Below are positions 8,579 through 17,089 of a stretch of DNA of 64,000 nucleotides, piece by piece. The position numbers were made by a program, and so were the translations under genes. Each line of letters begins with the position of its first letter. Position 1 is the first letter of the stretch. The notes beneath the pieces were generated by a model. It searched no databases, was not told the DNA's origin, and was given only the letters and a program-made list of their open reading frames with translations. Location: NCBI RefSeq assembly GCF_900168015.1, contig NZ_FUYR01000002.1, positions 826,932 to 890,931 of the forward strand. Reading direction: 5' to 3'. This DNA is from Daejeonella lutea (GTDB lineage Bacteria; Bacteroidota; Bacteroidia; Sphingobacteriales; Sphingobacteriaceae).

Positions 8579-9433
8579 CTAGAAGACATTAAATAAGTTG
8601 TGTTCTATCCGGAATAGCCACATATTTTTTGTCATCCTGGCCATATTCCCATAGATCTCGATACGTTTTGAAACATCAATTCTTGTTCTGCTGTTCAGAA
8701 TCACTTGAAGTGCCGGAGCGGCCTCCAGGAAACTTTTTGAATCAACAAGATTGGTTTTACCCAGAAATTCCATGTAAACATTAATGTTTGGTTGCTCATA
8801 ACTGGTATAAACTTTAGGATATGTTAAATAACCAGTGGAAAACGTGTAACCAAGTGCTTCGGTTGCCTGTCCGGCTAATAGTTCATTACCGCCGCGGTTA
8901 TTGAATGCACGATTATAATTTACCGACGCAGAAAGCGCTAATTTATGGATTAACTGGGTGGCGACAAGTCCTCCCTGCACTCCGCTATTGTCGCCTTCCA
9001 GGTTGATTTCGTCGATAGCCTGAAAGGAGTACGAACTGGAATTCGGGGAAAAATCCGTCAGGGTGTAGGTTGGATTATTGATTGATGAATATCGACCGTA
9101 AGCAGCCATTCTGAAATGCCGCTGCAGGCTGTCAATGGACAGAAACCTGTACTTGCCGTAAACCCCAAAACCCTCAACCTTTTGTTTTTTTTGATGGATG
9201 TCGGAAATATACAGTATCGCATGCCCCATAAGATTTTTCGTAATGCCTACCATCACTTCGGGAACCAGTCTAAAGCCTAAATCTGATCCTGGCATCACCT
9301 CTGAAGTTAAGCGCAGGCCGATGGAATTTTTAGGCATATTACTCGCGGGTTCGGTAGACACGTAAAGCTCCTGTGCCGTCAATCCTTCACTTAGCATTGA
9401 AATAACACATAAAAACAAAAGGAACTTTTTCAC
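8579..9433 (-). CDS. Predicted outer-membrane beta-barrel protein, third gene of the metal-handling trio
   Basis: A 284-residue protein. I place the start at the GTG at 9433, one base after the upstream stop, because it gives a clean signal peptide (MKKFLLFLCVISMLSEGLTAQE); an upstream in-frame ATG would run through the neighbouring gene. The mature part alternates polar and hydrophobic residues with aromatic girdle-like positions and ends in RIEHNLFNVF, consistent with a C-terminal outer-membrane strand. The gene follows the HMA-domain protein directly, so a role in metal (probably copper) export or sensing at the envelope is inferred from context only. Confidence 0.7.
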   Translation of the reverse strand: MKKFLLFLCVISMLSEGLTAQELYVSTEPASNMPKNSIGLRLTSEVMPGSDLGFRLVPEVMVGITKNLMGHAILYISDIHQKKQKVEGFGVYGKYRFLSIDSLQRHFRMAAYGRYSSINNPTYTLTDFSPNSSSYSFQAIDEINLEGDNSGVQGGLVATQLIHKLALSASVNYNRAFNNRGGNELLAGQATEALGYTFSTGYLTYPKVYTSYEQPNINVYMEFLGKTNLVDSKSFLEAAPALQVILNSRTRIDVSKRIEIYGNMARMTKNMWLFRIEHNLFNVF

Positions 9434-9434
9434 C

Positions 9435-9956
9435 TTAAATGGTAACGTGATAAACCCTAACACCACCGACTTGCCCCGTTTTATAGCCTGGAGCTTTAAT
9501 CTCCACAGTGTTCTTTTTAAATGTGTTGTCCGGAATAAAACCTTTGTCGAGAAGAGTGATCCGGGTTGTTCCGTTGAGATTCCTGGAAGGTACATTCACA
9601 AAATGTAAAGTATTTCCGAGAAATTTGTACTGCGTATTATTGCTTACTTTAACATCATTGAAGTTAACAGTTGCAACAAGTTTACTTACCGAAAAGCCAG
9701 CTCCTTTAACTTTGCTTTTTATCTGATCAAGGTTTACATTCTTGTCTTTTTTAAAGGTGAGGATATAAACGTTTTTGTTTAGATCAGGCTTAATGTCACT
9801 AACAAAGTCGAGGGTTTTCAAGGCCTTTTCGGTTGCAAGCTGGCACATGGAGCATGTTAAACCACTTACTTGTACATCTGCCTTAATGAATTGTGCATTT
9901 GCGCTAGTTGCGAACGATAAAATCGCTGTAACAGCATATATAATATATCTTTTCAT
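9435..9956 (-). CDS. Exported heavy-metal-associated (HMA) domain protein
   Basis: A 173-residue protein with signal peptide (ends ANAQF). Residues about 24-92 form an HMA domain with the metal-binding Cys pair in SGLTCSMCQLATEKAL, the Cys-x-x-Cys motif used by copper chaperones. The C-terminal 75 residues are beta-rich with no recognisable motif. It is most likely a periplasmic copper or similar soft-metal binding protein. It is second in a likely operon after the HYC_CC_PP protein and abuts the barrel gene. Confidence 0.85.
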   Translation of the reverse strand: MKRYIIYAVTAILSFATSANAQFIKADVQVSGLTCSMCQLATEKALKTLDFVSDIKPDLNKNVYILTFKKDKNVNLDQIKSKVKGAGFSVSKLVATVNFNDVKVSNNTQYKFLGNTLHFVNVPSRNLNGTTRITLLDKGFIPDNTFKKNTVEIKAPGYKTGQVGGVRVYHVTI

Positions 9957-10022
9957 GAATTTTCTTAATTGAATTGAACGAATTATCCTGTTAATCAGGC
10001 TTGTGCTAAAAATTCAATAAGA

Positions 10023-10424
10023 TCAAATTCGGAAGTTACAATAACGAAGGTTTAGTGAAATTCCTGACGTGGGGGGTGGTCCGCGAAACACTGATCGCGA
10101 AAAATGCCTGGAAGCGGTCCGGTCAAGTGGAAACGTATCTTCGGCAGGAAGAAGGAAAAGATCAACATTGCTAGCCGCAGGAACTTTTGCTGATTGAATA
10201 GTTTGCTGCTGATCCGAGACTTTTATTTTGAGATGCTTGTCTTTACAGCATTTATCCGGCTTAGCCTCATTTTCATTAGAACAACAAGGCTTCTTAGCAC
10301 TTTGATTTATGCGGATGTTAGAAATCTTTGTACCGCAGAAATGCAGGCTCATAGCAAATCCAACAGTGGTACAAAGGTACAACAGGAGTAAGGATAAGAC
10401 TGCAATCCGTTTGAACATATGCAA
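10023..10424 (-). CDS. HYC_CC_PP family small exported Cys-rich protein
   Basis: A 133-residue protein with an N-terminal hydrophobic segment (RIAVLSLLLLYLCTTVGFAMS). The family signature appears in order: LHFCGTKI near 29-36, two Cys pairs (KPCCSN, DKCCKDK) near 46-61, and RGPPP near 113-117. The family is named for these motifs and is known mainly from Bacteroidetes; the paired Cys residues suggest metal binding. It lies 66 bp upstream of the HMA-domain gene, which supports a shared metal-handling role. The start could be either of two ATGs two codons apart. Confidence 0.8.
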   Translation of the reverse strand: MHMFKRIAVLSLLLLYLCTTVGFAMSLHFCGTKISNIRINQSAKKPCCSNENEAKPDKCCKDKHLKIKVSDQQQTIQSAKVPAASNVDLFLLPAEDTFPLDRTASRHFSRSVFRGPPPTSGISLNLRYCNFRI

Positions 10425-10464
10425 ATTTACGGAAAATATGATCTCTACTATAATTTCAAGGTCA

Positions 10465-10496
10465 CAAAAAAACCCTGTCCGGCTATCGGACAGGGT
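10465..10496 (-). terminator. Intrinsic terminator of the OmpA-family gene
   Basis: Perfect 10-bp stem (10472-10481 with 10487-10496) and 5-base loop. Read on the minus strand it is followed by six T residues (10466-10471). It lies 21 bp beyond the OmpA-family stop. Confidence 0.9.
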
Positions 10497-10517
10497 CTAC
10501 AGATATATAATTGGTTT

Positions 10518-11198
10518 TTATTGTCCGCTTGTTCTAGCTTCAGCTTTCATAGCTTCATTAGCTACTATTACTATCTCAACACGACGATTCTGTGCTTTTC
10601 CCGAATCAGTTGTGTTATCAGAAATTGGCTCAGTTTCTCCACGACCTTCAGTTGTCAATCGGGATGCAGAAATACCCTGGCTAACAGCATATGATTTTAC
10701 TGCTGCAGCACGTCTTTCAGATAATTTATAATTGTAAGCATCAGTACCAGTTGCATCAGTATGTCCTACAATCAGGATATTTGTTTGTGGATTATTTTTC
10801 AATGAAGTTGCAAGGCTTTCAATGTTTGATCTCGCAGCAGACTTAAGTGCAGCCTGATCCACGTCAAATAAAATTCCTGAATCAAATTTCACAATAATAC
10901 CTTCACCCTCACGGATTACTTCAGCGTTTGGAACGGTTTGTTTAATCTCTTCAGCCTGGCGATCCATCCTACGGCCAATTACAGCTCCGGCTGTTCCTCC
11001 GACCGCACCACCAATGATTGCGCCCACTGCAGTGTTACCTGCTTTTTTACCAATGATCGCACCAATAGTACCACCCGCCGCCGCACCGATTACAGCTCCT
11101 TTTTGAGTTTTAGTAGCTGATGCACAACTTTGTAATACCATTGCTGATGTTGCGATCCCTAATCCAAGTATTGCTATTTTAATCTTTGTAGTTTTCAT
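10518..11198 (-). CDS. OmpA family lipoprotein with glycine zipper (YiaD-like)
   Basis: A 226-residue protein. The signal sequence ends with lipobox LQSC (Cys25), so it is a lipoprotein. Residues 33-75 are a glycine-zipper segment (GAVIGAAAGGTIGAIIGKKAG and a second copy GAIIGGAVGGTAGAVIGRR), which may insert into or pack in the membrane. Residues 100-215 are an OmpA C-terminal domain with peptidoglycan-binding residues in VGHTDATGTDAYNYKLSERRA and NRRVEI. It probably anchors the outer membrane to peptidoglycan. It is followed by a strong terminator and is a single-gene unit. Confidence 0.92.
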   Translation of the reverse strand: MKTTKIKIAILGLGIATSAMVLQSCASATKTQKGAVIGAAAGGTIGAIIGKKAGNTAVGAIIGGAVGGTAGAVIGRRMDRQAEEIKQTVPNAEVIREGEGIIVKFDSGILFDVDQAALKSAARSNIESLATSLKNNPQTNILIVGHTDATGTDAYNYKLSERRAAAVKSYAVSQGISASRLTTEGRGETEPISDNTTDSGKAQNRRVEIVIVANEAMKAEARTSGQ

Positions 11199-11241
11199 GA
11201 TTTTAAATTTATTTCTGTCAGCATAAATTCAAAGTCAGTGC

Positions 11242-11249
11242 CAAAAGTA
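11242..11249 (-). promoter_or_regulatory. Candidate -7 box for the OmpA-family gene
   Basis: On the minus strand this reads TACTTTTG, a perfect match to the Bacteroidetes TAnnTTTG -7 consensus, about 44 bp upstream of the ATG. No convincing -33 element is seen. Confidence 0.45.
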
Positions 11250-11268
11250 AAACTTAACTGAAAGAGTT

Positions 11269-11276
11269 TAATTTTG
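11269..11276 (+). promoter_or_regulatory. Candidate -7 box for the epimerase-like gene
   Basis: TAATTTTG matches the TAnnTTTG consensus and ends only 12 bp before the ATG at 11289, implying a very short or nearly leaderless transcript. Confidence 0.4.
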
Positions 11277-11288
11277 GCAAAATTCAAA

Positions 11289-12116
11289 ATGGAAAATAAA
11301 GGTGATATTAGTTTGTTAGGCTGTGGTTGGCTTGGATTGCCCCTCGCAAAAAGCTTGATTTTCAGCGGTTTTACCGTGAAGGCAACAACTACGTCCGAAT
11401 CAAAGCTGGAAGTCTTCCGTGACGAAGGAATTGACCCGTATTTAGTACAGTTCTCCGTTGCTGGGCAAATACCTGATCTAGGAAAATTCTTTGATACCGA
11501 GACATTAATTATCACCATTCCACCTGGAAGAAAGGATCCAAATGGATTTGAGAATTACCAGCAAATGATTCAATTCGTTTGTAAGCAATTGCCTTCTAGT
11601 AATATATCACGCGTGATTTTGATTAGTTCCACCTCAGTATATGCGGATAATAACGATGAGGTTGATGAACGCGTGAAGGTTCAGCCAGAATCTGACTCGG
11701 GAATATTGATGGTTGATACTGAGCTGTTGTTAGCCAATCAACATGTTAATCTAATCAGCCTCAGGCTTGCTGGCCTTATCGGCCCGGATCGGATGCCTGG
11801 TCGATTTTTTGCCGGCAAAAGCAATATTCCTAATGGACTCGCACCCATTAATTTGATTCATCTTAATGATGCCGTCGGCATTATTAACACATTAATCAAA
11901 AATAAATTAGCCTCCGGTATTTACAATGCCTGCGCTCCGCTTCATCCCACAAAGGCAGAATTTTATACACTAGCTGCTGAAGTGGAAGGTTTGCCGAGGC
12001 CTGGTTTTATCTTGGAGAAAAATAAGTGGAAGATTATTACCTGCCCACGAATAGAAAAAGAGCTTGGGTATCAATTTGAAATACCTTCTTCTATGGAATG
12101 GTTGGTTTCGCTTTAG
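11289..12116 (+). CDS. NAD(P)-binding epimerase/dehydratase-like (atypical SDR) protein
   Basis: A 275-residue protein starting at the ATG at 11289; a TTG five codons earlier overlaps the promoter motif. The N-terminus is a Rossmann fold with LLGCGWLGLPLAKSL (a GxGxxG-type loop) and TTTSESK after the second strand. RVILISSTSVYADNN near 110 corresponds to the Ser/Tyr region of extended SDRs of the YeeZ type, and LINLIHLNDAVGII near 195 matches the family. The full Tyr-x-x-x-Lys pair is not obvious, as is common for this subgroup. It probably acts in the cytosol on a sugar-nucleotide or related substrate; the reaction is unknown. Confidence 0.78.
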   Translation: MENKGDISLLGCGWLGLPLAKSLIFSGFTVKATTTSESKLEVFRDEGIDPYLVQFSVAGQIPDLGKFFDTETLIITIPPGRKDPNGFENYQQMIQFVCKQLPSSNISRVILISSTSVYADNNDEVDERVKVQPESDSGILMVDTELLLANQHVNLISLRLAGLIGPDRMPGRFFAGKSNIPNGLAPINLIHLNDAVGIINTLIKNKLASGIYNACAPLHPTKAEFYTLAAEVEGLPRPGFILEKNKWKIITCPRIEKELGYQFEIPSSMEWLVSL

Positions 12117-12249
12117 TGGTTCCAGAATGCTTTTGTTACGATTCTTCTAATATTCTTTGCTTAATTTTATACTTAATAAGTAATTATAGTTTCGTCAGGT
12201 TGTCTACTTATATCGCATTTCAACCCTGGAACAATCCAATTTATAACCT

Positions 12250-13470
12250 ATGAAGAAGATTATTTTTTATATAGCACTATTTTTAATCCTGGGATCCGAA
12301 TCTCGTGCTGGTCTGGCTGATTCCACAATCATTAAAAAAGTAACTGAACTCGCCACACAGGTTCAAAAGAAATACGCTCCAGACAAAAGAACTGAATATT
12401 TTCAGATTAAGATGCAGACAAATGAGCCGCTGGCATACACGGTTGAGGTAAGCAGGCCGGAAGCAATTACTGAATTAAAAAACTTATTAAGTACGCAGGG
12501 AATCTCGGTAAAAGTAAACGGAGAAGTGCTTCCCTCGAAGGATCTGGGTGAAAAGATCTATGGGGTTGCAAACCTTTCTGTCAGCAATAACCGGTATGCA
12601 CCAAGCCACTCCGCGGAAATGGCTACTCAATCTATTCTTGGTACACCTGTTAAAATTTTGAAAAAAGAACGCGGTTACTACTTTGTCCGGACCCCGGATA
12701 ATTATCTGTCATATTCAGAAACTGCCGGGATAACTGCCATGACGAAAGCAGAATTCGAAGCATGGCAATCATCGGATAAAATTGTTTATACAGACATTTA
12801 TGGTCAGGCATTTTCTGATCCTTCAGAAACTTCATCACCAATTTCTGATTTGGTCTCCGGTAACATTCTGCAGCTACTGGGTACAGCGAATGGTTTTTAT
12901 AAAGTTGCTTTTCCGGACAAAAGAACAGCCTACATACCTATGAGCACAGCCCAATCGTTCTCACAGTGGGAAAAAAGACCGAACCCTAGTGCTGACCAAA
13001 TATTGAAATCAGCACGCACAATGCTCGGCGTTCCTTACCTATGGGGAGGTACTTCGACAAAAGGTGTGGACTGCAGTGGGTTCACCAAAACGAGTTATTT
13101 CCTCAATGGGGTCGTGCTCCCCCGGGACGCGTCGCAACAAGCACTTGTAGGTGAAAAAGTGGACATTTATGAAGCTGACACAGTGAATATTGCCAAGTGT
13201 CTCAAAAATCTTAAACCCGGAGATCTGTTGTTTTTTGCAGGCGACAAAAAAAATATGCGGATCACTCATACTGCGTTGTATATAGGAGAGGGACAATTTA
13301 TCCAGTCGGCGGGACTAGTTCGGATAAACAGTATGGTAAGTGGTTCAGCTAATTATGGAGATTTCGAGGCCAGAACTTTGGTTAGTGCCAGAAGAATGTT
13401 AAATTCAATAGGCAAACCCGAAATTACGCGAGTGGATCAACATCCCTACTATAAACATAAAACAGAATAA
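12250..13470 (+). CDS. NlpC/P60 family peptidoglycan endopeptidase with SH3-like domains
   Basis: A 406-residue exported protein (signal peptide ends SRAG). After an N-terminal region (25-105) come two bacterial SH3-like modules, about 105-165 and 178-238. The C40 peptidase domain (247-390) has the catalytic Cys275 in GVDCSGF and His340 in ITHTALYIG, plus the PYLWGG and PGDLLFF motifs. These enzymes cut the D-Glu/diamino-acid stem-peptide bond in peptidoglycan. A second, shorter NlpC/P60 protein lies at 36498-37043. It is followed after 27 bp by an RRM gene on the same strand. Confidence 0.9.
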   Translation: MKKIIFYIALFLILGSESRAGLADSTIIKKVTELATQVQKKYAPDKRTEYFQIKMQTNEPLAYTVEVSRPEAITELKNLLSTQGISVKVNGEVLPSKDLGEKIYGVANLSVSNNRYAPSHSAEMATQSILGTPVKILKKERGYYFVRTPDNYLSYSETAGITAMTKAEFEAWQSSDKIVYTDIYGQAFSDPSETSSPISDLVSGNILQLLGTANGFYKVAFPDKRTAYIPMSTAQSFSQWEKRPNPSADQILKSARTMLGVPYLWGGTSTKGVDCSGFTKTSYFLNGVVLPRDASQQALVGEKVDIYEADTVNIAKCLKNLKPGDLLFFAGDKKNMRITHTALYIGEGQFIQSAGLVRINSMVSGSANYGDFEARTLVSARRMLNSIGKPEITRVDQHPYYKHKTE

Positions 13471-13497
13471 GCTTAACACACACCCAATTATAAGCAT

Positions 13498-13758
13498 ATG
13501 AATATTTTCGTAGGAGGCCTACCTTTTAAAGTAGACGAAAAAGAGCTTAGAGAGCTTTTTGAAAAGTACGGTGAATTGACTTCAGTTAAACTCATCATCG
13601 ATAAACAAAGCGGCCGTAGCAAAGGCTTTGGTTTTGTTGAAATTGAAGATGATGCTGCCGGACAACAAGCCATAGATGAACTTGACGGTACTGAACTATA
13701 CGGTCGAACCATTGGTGTACGAATATCAGAAGATAAGAAGCCAGACCGGAGATTTTGA
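13498..13758 (+). CDS. RNA recognition motif (RRM) RNA-binding protein
   Basis: An 86-residue single-RRM protein. RNP2 is NIFVGGL (2-8) and RNP1 is KGFGFVEI (42-49), with the aromatic residues that stack on RNA. The short tail is rich in Lys, Arg and Asp. Bacteroidetes and cyanobacteria carry such stand-alone RRM proteins, often with cold or stress-linked expression. Start at ATG 13498 directly gives RNP2. It is probably a cytosolic RNA chaperone or post-transcriptional regulator (inference). Confidence 0.93.
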   Translation: MNIFVGGLPFKVDEKELRELFEKYGELTSVKLIIDKQSGRSKGFGFVEIEDDAAGQQAIDELDGTELYGRTIGVRISEDKKPDRRF

Positions 13759-13781
13759 TTTTTAATTTTTGAATTTGAGAA

Positions 13782-13800
13782 ATACGATTCACCATCGTAT
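13782..13800. promoter_or_regulatory. Operator-like inverted repeat
   Basis: ATACGAT, five-base spacer, ATCGTAT: a perfect 7-bp dyad 109 bp upstream of the LVIVD gene. No T-tract follows, so it is not a typical terminator; a protein-binding site or short hairpin is possible. Confidence 0.3.
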
Positions 13801-13909
13801 AGCTCTGCTGTGGATATAGTTTTCTATAACCTCACTTCTTTTTTATCCGATACCTGTTGCGCTTTCCCGACTTAGCCCGTATTATTTTATAGACCTAAAC
13901 TAATTGGCA

Positions 13910-15145
13910 ATGAAAATATTCGGCACCCTGCTTTCCTTTATTTTTGTGTTATGTATTTCTTCGTGTAAGGACGAAGTCGTTCGAACAAGAACTTACCATC
14001 GGTTAACACCGTTTTATTTATCGGTTTCAGACTTACGAAAGCAAGCTATAAGCATGGACAAACCCCACGAAATGTCAGTTCCGGGGAAAATCTATATTTA
14101 TGGCAACTACCTATTTATAAATGAAGTAACAAAGGGAATTCATGTTATAGATAACACCGATCCTGCATCTCCTCGCTTTCTAAACTTCATCAATATACCT
14201 GGAAATATAGACCTTGCCGTAAACACCAACATTTTGTATGCAGACAGTTATGTTGACCTGCTGGCATTTGACATTTCAAATCCGACGAAAATTAGTCTTG
14301 TCAATAGGGTGGAGAACGTTTTTGATCATCAATATATTAATAAAGAGAAGGGACTAATACAGGGATATAAAGACACAATCGTAACCGAGGTGATTACTCA
14401 TCAAATCACAGATGGTGCTAAAGGTGAACCTATGTTCTTTGATAGTTTTGGTGCTTCGGCAGCTTTTGCAAGTCAAAGCTACGGCACTGGAGGATCAATG
14501 GCCCGCTTTACTCTGATGAATAGCAGCTTGTACACGGTTACCACCAACAGTCTTAAATTATTTAACGTCTCATCCCCGAAAGCACCAGTGTATATAAATA
14601 CTATCAATCTGGGTGGTGGGATAGAAACAATTTTTCCGTACCAGAATAAATTATTTATCGGTTCGACTACCGGGATGCACATTTACAATGCGATTGAGCC
14701 CTCAAAACCCCTTAAATTAGCTACCTATCAGCATCTTACAAGTTGTGATCCTGTGATCGTGCAAGGAAAGTATGCCTATGTTACCCTCCGCTCAGGTAAT
14801 TTCTGCAGACTTGGAACGAACGTTCTGGACGTTATTGATATTGAAGATCCGACAAAGCCTGTCCTTGTTTCTTCGTTCCCCATGTTGAATCCACATGGCC
14901 TGACTATATCCGATAACAACTTATTTATATGTGAAGGTAAAAACGGACTTAAAGCCTTTAACAGCTCTGACCCAAAAACGATTGGTCAAAACCAGTTGTC
15001 GTTCATTCAAAACCTCAAAGCTACTGATGTAATTGCGGGTCCGAAGTCCTTGATTGTGACAGGTGCTGACGGTATTTACCAGTATGACTATACAAATGCT
15101 TCTAATCTCAAATTGTTAAGCCACCTTGATTTAACCGCAAATTAG
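13910..15145 (+). CDS. LVIVD repeat-containing lipoprotein
   Basis: A 411-residue protein starting at the ATG at 13910 (a TTG two codons earlier is less likely). The signal sequence ends ISSC, giving lipidation at Cys20. The body is built of repeats of roughly 40-50 residues with patterns such as ATKGIHVIDNTDPASPRFLN, LLAFDISNPTKI, SLKLFNVSSPKAPV, GMHIYNAIEPSKPL and VLDVIDIEDPTKPV, the LVIVD type, predicting a beta-propeller. It is probably surface- or periplasm-exposed on a membrane lipid anchor, with binding or structural function unknown. It is followed after 4 bp by a small barrel gene. Confidence 0.85.
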   Translation: MKIFGTLLSFIFVLCISSCKDEVVRTRTYHRLTPFYLSVSDLRKQAISMDKPHEMSVPGKIYIYGNYLFINEVTKGIHVIDNTDPASPRFLNFINIPGNIDLAVNTNILYADSYVDLLAFDISNPTKISLVNRVENVFDHQYINKEKGLIQGYKDTIVTEVITHQITDGAKGEPMFFDSFGASAAFASQSYGTGGSMARFTLMNSSLYTVTTNSLKLFNVSSPKAPVYINTINLGGGIETIFPYQNKLFIGSTTGMHIYNAIEPSKPLKLATYQHLTSCDPVIVQGKYAYVTLRSGNFCRLGTNVLDVIDIEDPTKPVLVSSFPMLNPHGLTISDNNLFICEGKNGLKAFNSSDPKTIGQNQLSFIQNLKATDVIAGPKSLIVTGADGIYQYDYTNASNLKLLSHLDLTAN

Positions 15146-15149
15146 GAAT

Positions 15150-15695
15150 ATGTTCTATAGAGCGCTTTTCATCTTTTTAGTGGTATTTATTTCAGAAGCC
15201 AGAAGTCAAAAATATCCATATACCTTGCAGGCAGATATAGGATTGCTCGCAGGCGAAAAGGTATCGCCGGTACCCGCTGTTCAGGTATTTAATGGTGTTC
15301 GGGTAGATAAATTTTTTTCCGAAGCAGGAATAACAGTTGGCGCGGATATCTACAAACAATTGACCATTCTACCGCTTCAAATAGGTGTAAAATGGATGCC
15401 GTTTCAAGATAAAAATCTTAAGCCGTTTTTGAGTTTCAGTGCCGGCTATGGAATTCCTTTGTTGAATAATAAACCGGAAGGGAAAGGCTACAAAGGAGGG
15501 GCTGTTATTAATCCATCGATCGGATTAAGGATAAAATCCAAAAGCAAAGCGCGATTAAATTTCATGGCTGGCTTTAAACATCAAAGAGCATCAATACTCA
15601 CAACGACTTTTGATGCCCTGGGCAAAATTAACTCTGTCCTTAACGAGGAATATAGGTATAGCAGAATTTCGCTGGGCTTTGGAGTGGGATTTTAA
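15150..15695 (+). CDS. Small predicted outer-membrane beta-barrel protein
   Basis: A 181-residue protein with signal peptide (ends ARSQK). The rest alternates hydrophobic and polar residues in short strands separated by turns, and ends in SRISLGFGVGF with a terminal Phe, as in 8-stranded outer-membrane barrels. It starts 4 bp after the LVIVD lipoprotein stop, so the two are probably translated from one transcript and may work together. I do not recognise a specific family. Confidence 0.65.
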   Translation: MFYRALFIFLVVFISEARSQKYPYTLQADIGLLAGEKVSPVPAVQVFNGVRVDKFFSEAGITVGADIYKQLTILPLQIGVKWMPFQDKNLKPFLSFSAGYGIPLLNNKPEGKGYKGGAVINPSIGLRIKSKSKARLNFMAGFKHQRASILTTTFDALGKINSVLNEEYRYSRISLGFGVGF

Positions 15696-15696
15696 T

Positions 15697-16299
15697 CTAG
15701 AAATAAGCCTTAACCCCGAATCCAAGCTTAAAAATATCTCTAAAAGGTAAATGATCCCGATTTTTAAACCAGCTGACCGCGTATAGTTCATTTGTATTAA
15801 ACTCGCTATAAACCGCCATTTGTTCGACTCCGGTTCTTACTAAACTCTTTGGAGTGTTTATCCTGAGTTCAGTACTTGCAGAAATATGGAACCTCACAGC
15901 AGAAGACCACCAATAGTAACCGGCTGGATATTGATCCTTATTTAACGTAGTGTGAAACTTACCTCCGGGGTGATGGGTGACAAATACCCCTGGGTTAGCT
16001 ACATATAACATTCCAAAATCGTTAAGCTTAATTTTTAAGGGTCTGTAAGCAAACTTTGCTGCAAAAATATCCTGTCTTCCACCTTTTGATTCCGGAACGT
16101 ACCCCCAGGCCAGATCGAGGCTTCCTCTTTTGTTTCCAAACAAATTGTACCCTACTCCAAAGGCATTATAACCAATGCTTCCTGCTCGCTGAATCATGGC
16201 AGTGCGTGGAATGAGGAACTTTTGTGCATTAGCATTGACTTTCGCGAAACAGAGGATCGCAAATAATAAAATATATCCCTTTCTAGAATTCGACGTCAT
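15697..16299 (-). CDS. Predicted exported outer-membrane protein, hypothetical
   Basis: A 200-residue protein with signal peptide (ends ANAQK) and a strand-rich mature region (for example GSIGYNAFGVGYNLFG, GYYWWSSAVRFHISAST) ending in GFGVKAYF, again typical of a C-terminal outer-membrane strand. Its start overlaps the end of the metallophosphoesterase gene by 17 bp in a different frame, indicating translational coupling. It converges on the barrel gene at 15150-15695 with only one base between the stops. No family is recognised. Confidence 0.65.
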   Translation of the reverse strand: MTSNSRKGYILLFAILCFAKVNANAQKFLIPRTAMIQRAGSIGYNAFGVGYNLFGNKRGSLDLAWGYVPESKGGRQDIFAAKFAYRPLKIKLNDFGMLYVANPGVFVTHHPGGKFHTTLNKDQYPAGYYWWSSAVRFHISASTELRINTPKSLVRTGVEQMAVYSEFNTNELYAVSWFKNRDHLPFRDIFKLGFGVKAYF

Positions 16300-17089
16300 A
16301 AAATTTGAAGTTATTATTTACCACTTCAACAACAAGAAAGTGTCGGTTGTATAGGGTATTAGTGGTTATTATTGGGAGGTTCGGGGAGTAGGGGAATTGG
16401 ATGGTTTCCTTGTCTATATGTGCATTTAGAACGGCGTACACTTTTCCGTTATCAGTCAAAATCTTACCGTAGTCTGTAAATAGCTTTTCATCAAAATCTC
16501 CACTGGTAGGAGGCACATGGGCTATAGCAAAATAACCTTTTATTCCTGCTTCAGGTTGAAATTGAGTTTTAAGAAAATTCAGGTCTGGAACTGTGCCATT
16601 AAATTTATACTCCCTGCTATTTGTATTATGGCATACAAATTTTACTCCTTTATATACGAAGCTGAAATCTAGTTGCTCGCTATACATCGTTTGATACACA
16701 TACACACCGTTCGCAGAATGATCATGATTCCCAATTACCGCCAGGTAGGGAGCGTTCAACTTTGAATAGTAACTCTCTATCCATTTGAATTCCTGGAGGA
16801 GGCCAAAATCAGATATATCTCCGTTGAGAATAACAAAATCAATTCCAGGTGTGGCATTTACCTTATTAACAAACGGCTTAAGATCATCATATGCGGCCTG
16901 GGAATCACCACTAAGAACAAATCGGATCGTATCATCGCCGGGTGTACTTTGTATTCTTTTAAGATTCTCCGCATTTATATTTCGTGGGGTATTCTTGTCG
17001 AATTTTTGATTAGGACTGTATTCAAGCTTTCGACAAGACGAACTGAATATTACGGCGACCGCCGAAAGCACTAGTAAATTTAATTTCAT
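16283..17089 (-). CDS. Calcineurin-like metallophosphoesterase lipoprotein
   Basis: A 268-residue protein. The signal sequence ends SSSC (Cys19 lipidation). The phosphoesterase motifs are in order: LSGDSQ near 59-64 (replacing the usual GDxH), LNGDISD near 92-98, GNHDHS near 120-125, CHNTNS near 151 and AHVPPTSG near 190. Together they form a dinuclear metal centre; the first motif carries Gln instead of His. It is likely a periplasmic or surface phosphatase or nuclease. It leads a two-gene operon with the overlapping barrel gene. Confidence 0.88.
   Translation of the reverse strand: MKLNLLVLSAVAVIFSSSCRKLEYSPNQKFDKNTPRNINAENLKRIQSTPGDDTIRFVLSGDSQAAYDDLKPFVNKVNATPGIDFVILNGDISDFGLLQEFKWIESYYSKLNAPYLAVIGNHDHSANGVYVYQTMYSEQLDFSFVYKGVKFVCHNTNSREYKFNGTVPDLNFLKTQFQPEAGIKGYFAIAHVPPTSGDFDEKLFTDYGKILTDNGKVYAVLNAHIDKETIQFPYSPNLPIITTNTLYNRHFLVVEVVNNNFKFYDVEF

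Noticed and set aside
9434-9595. N-terminal extension of the barrel protein through the HMA gene
   Set aside because: The extension overlaps the coding part of the HMA gene and removes the signal peptide; the GTG at 9433 gives a clean start.
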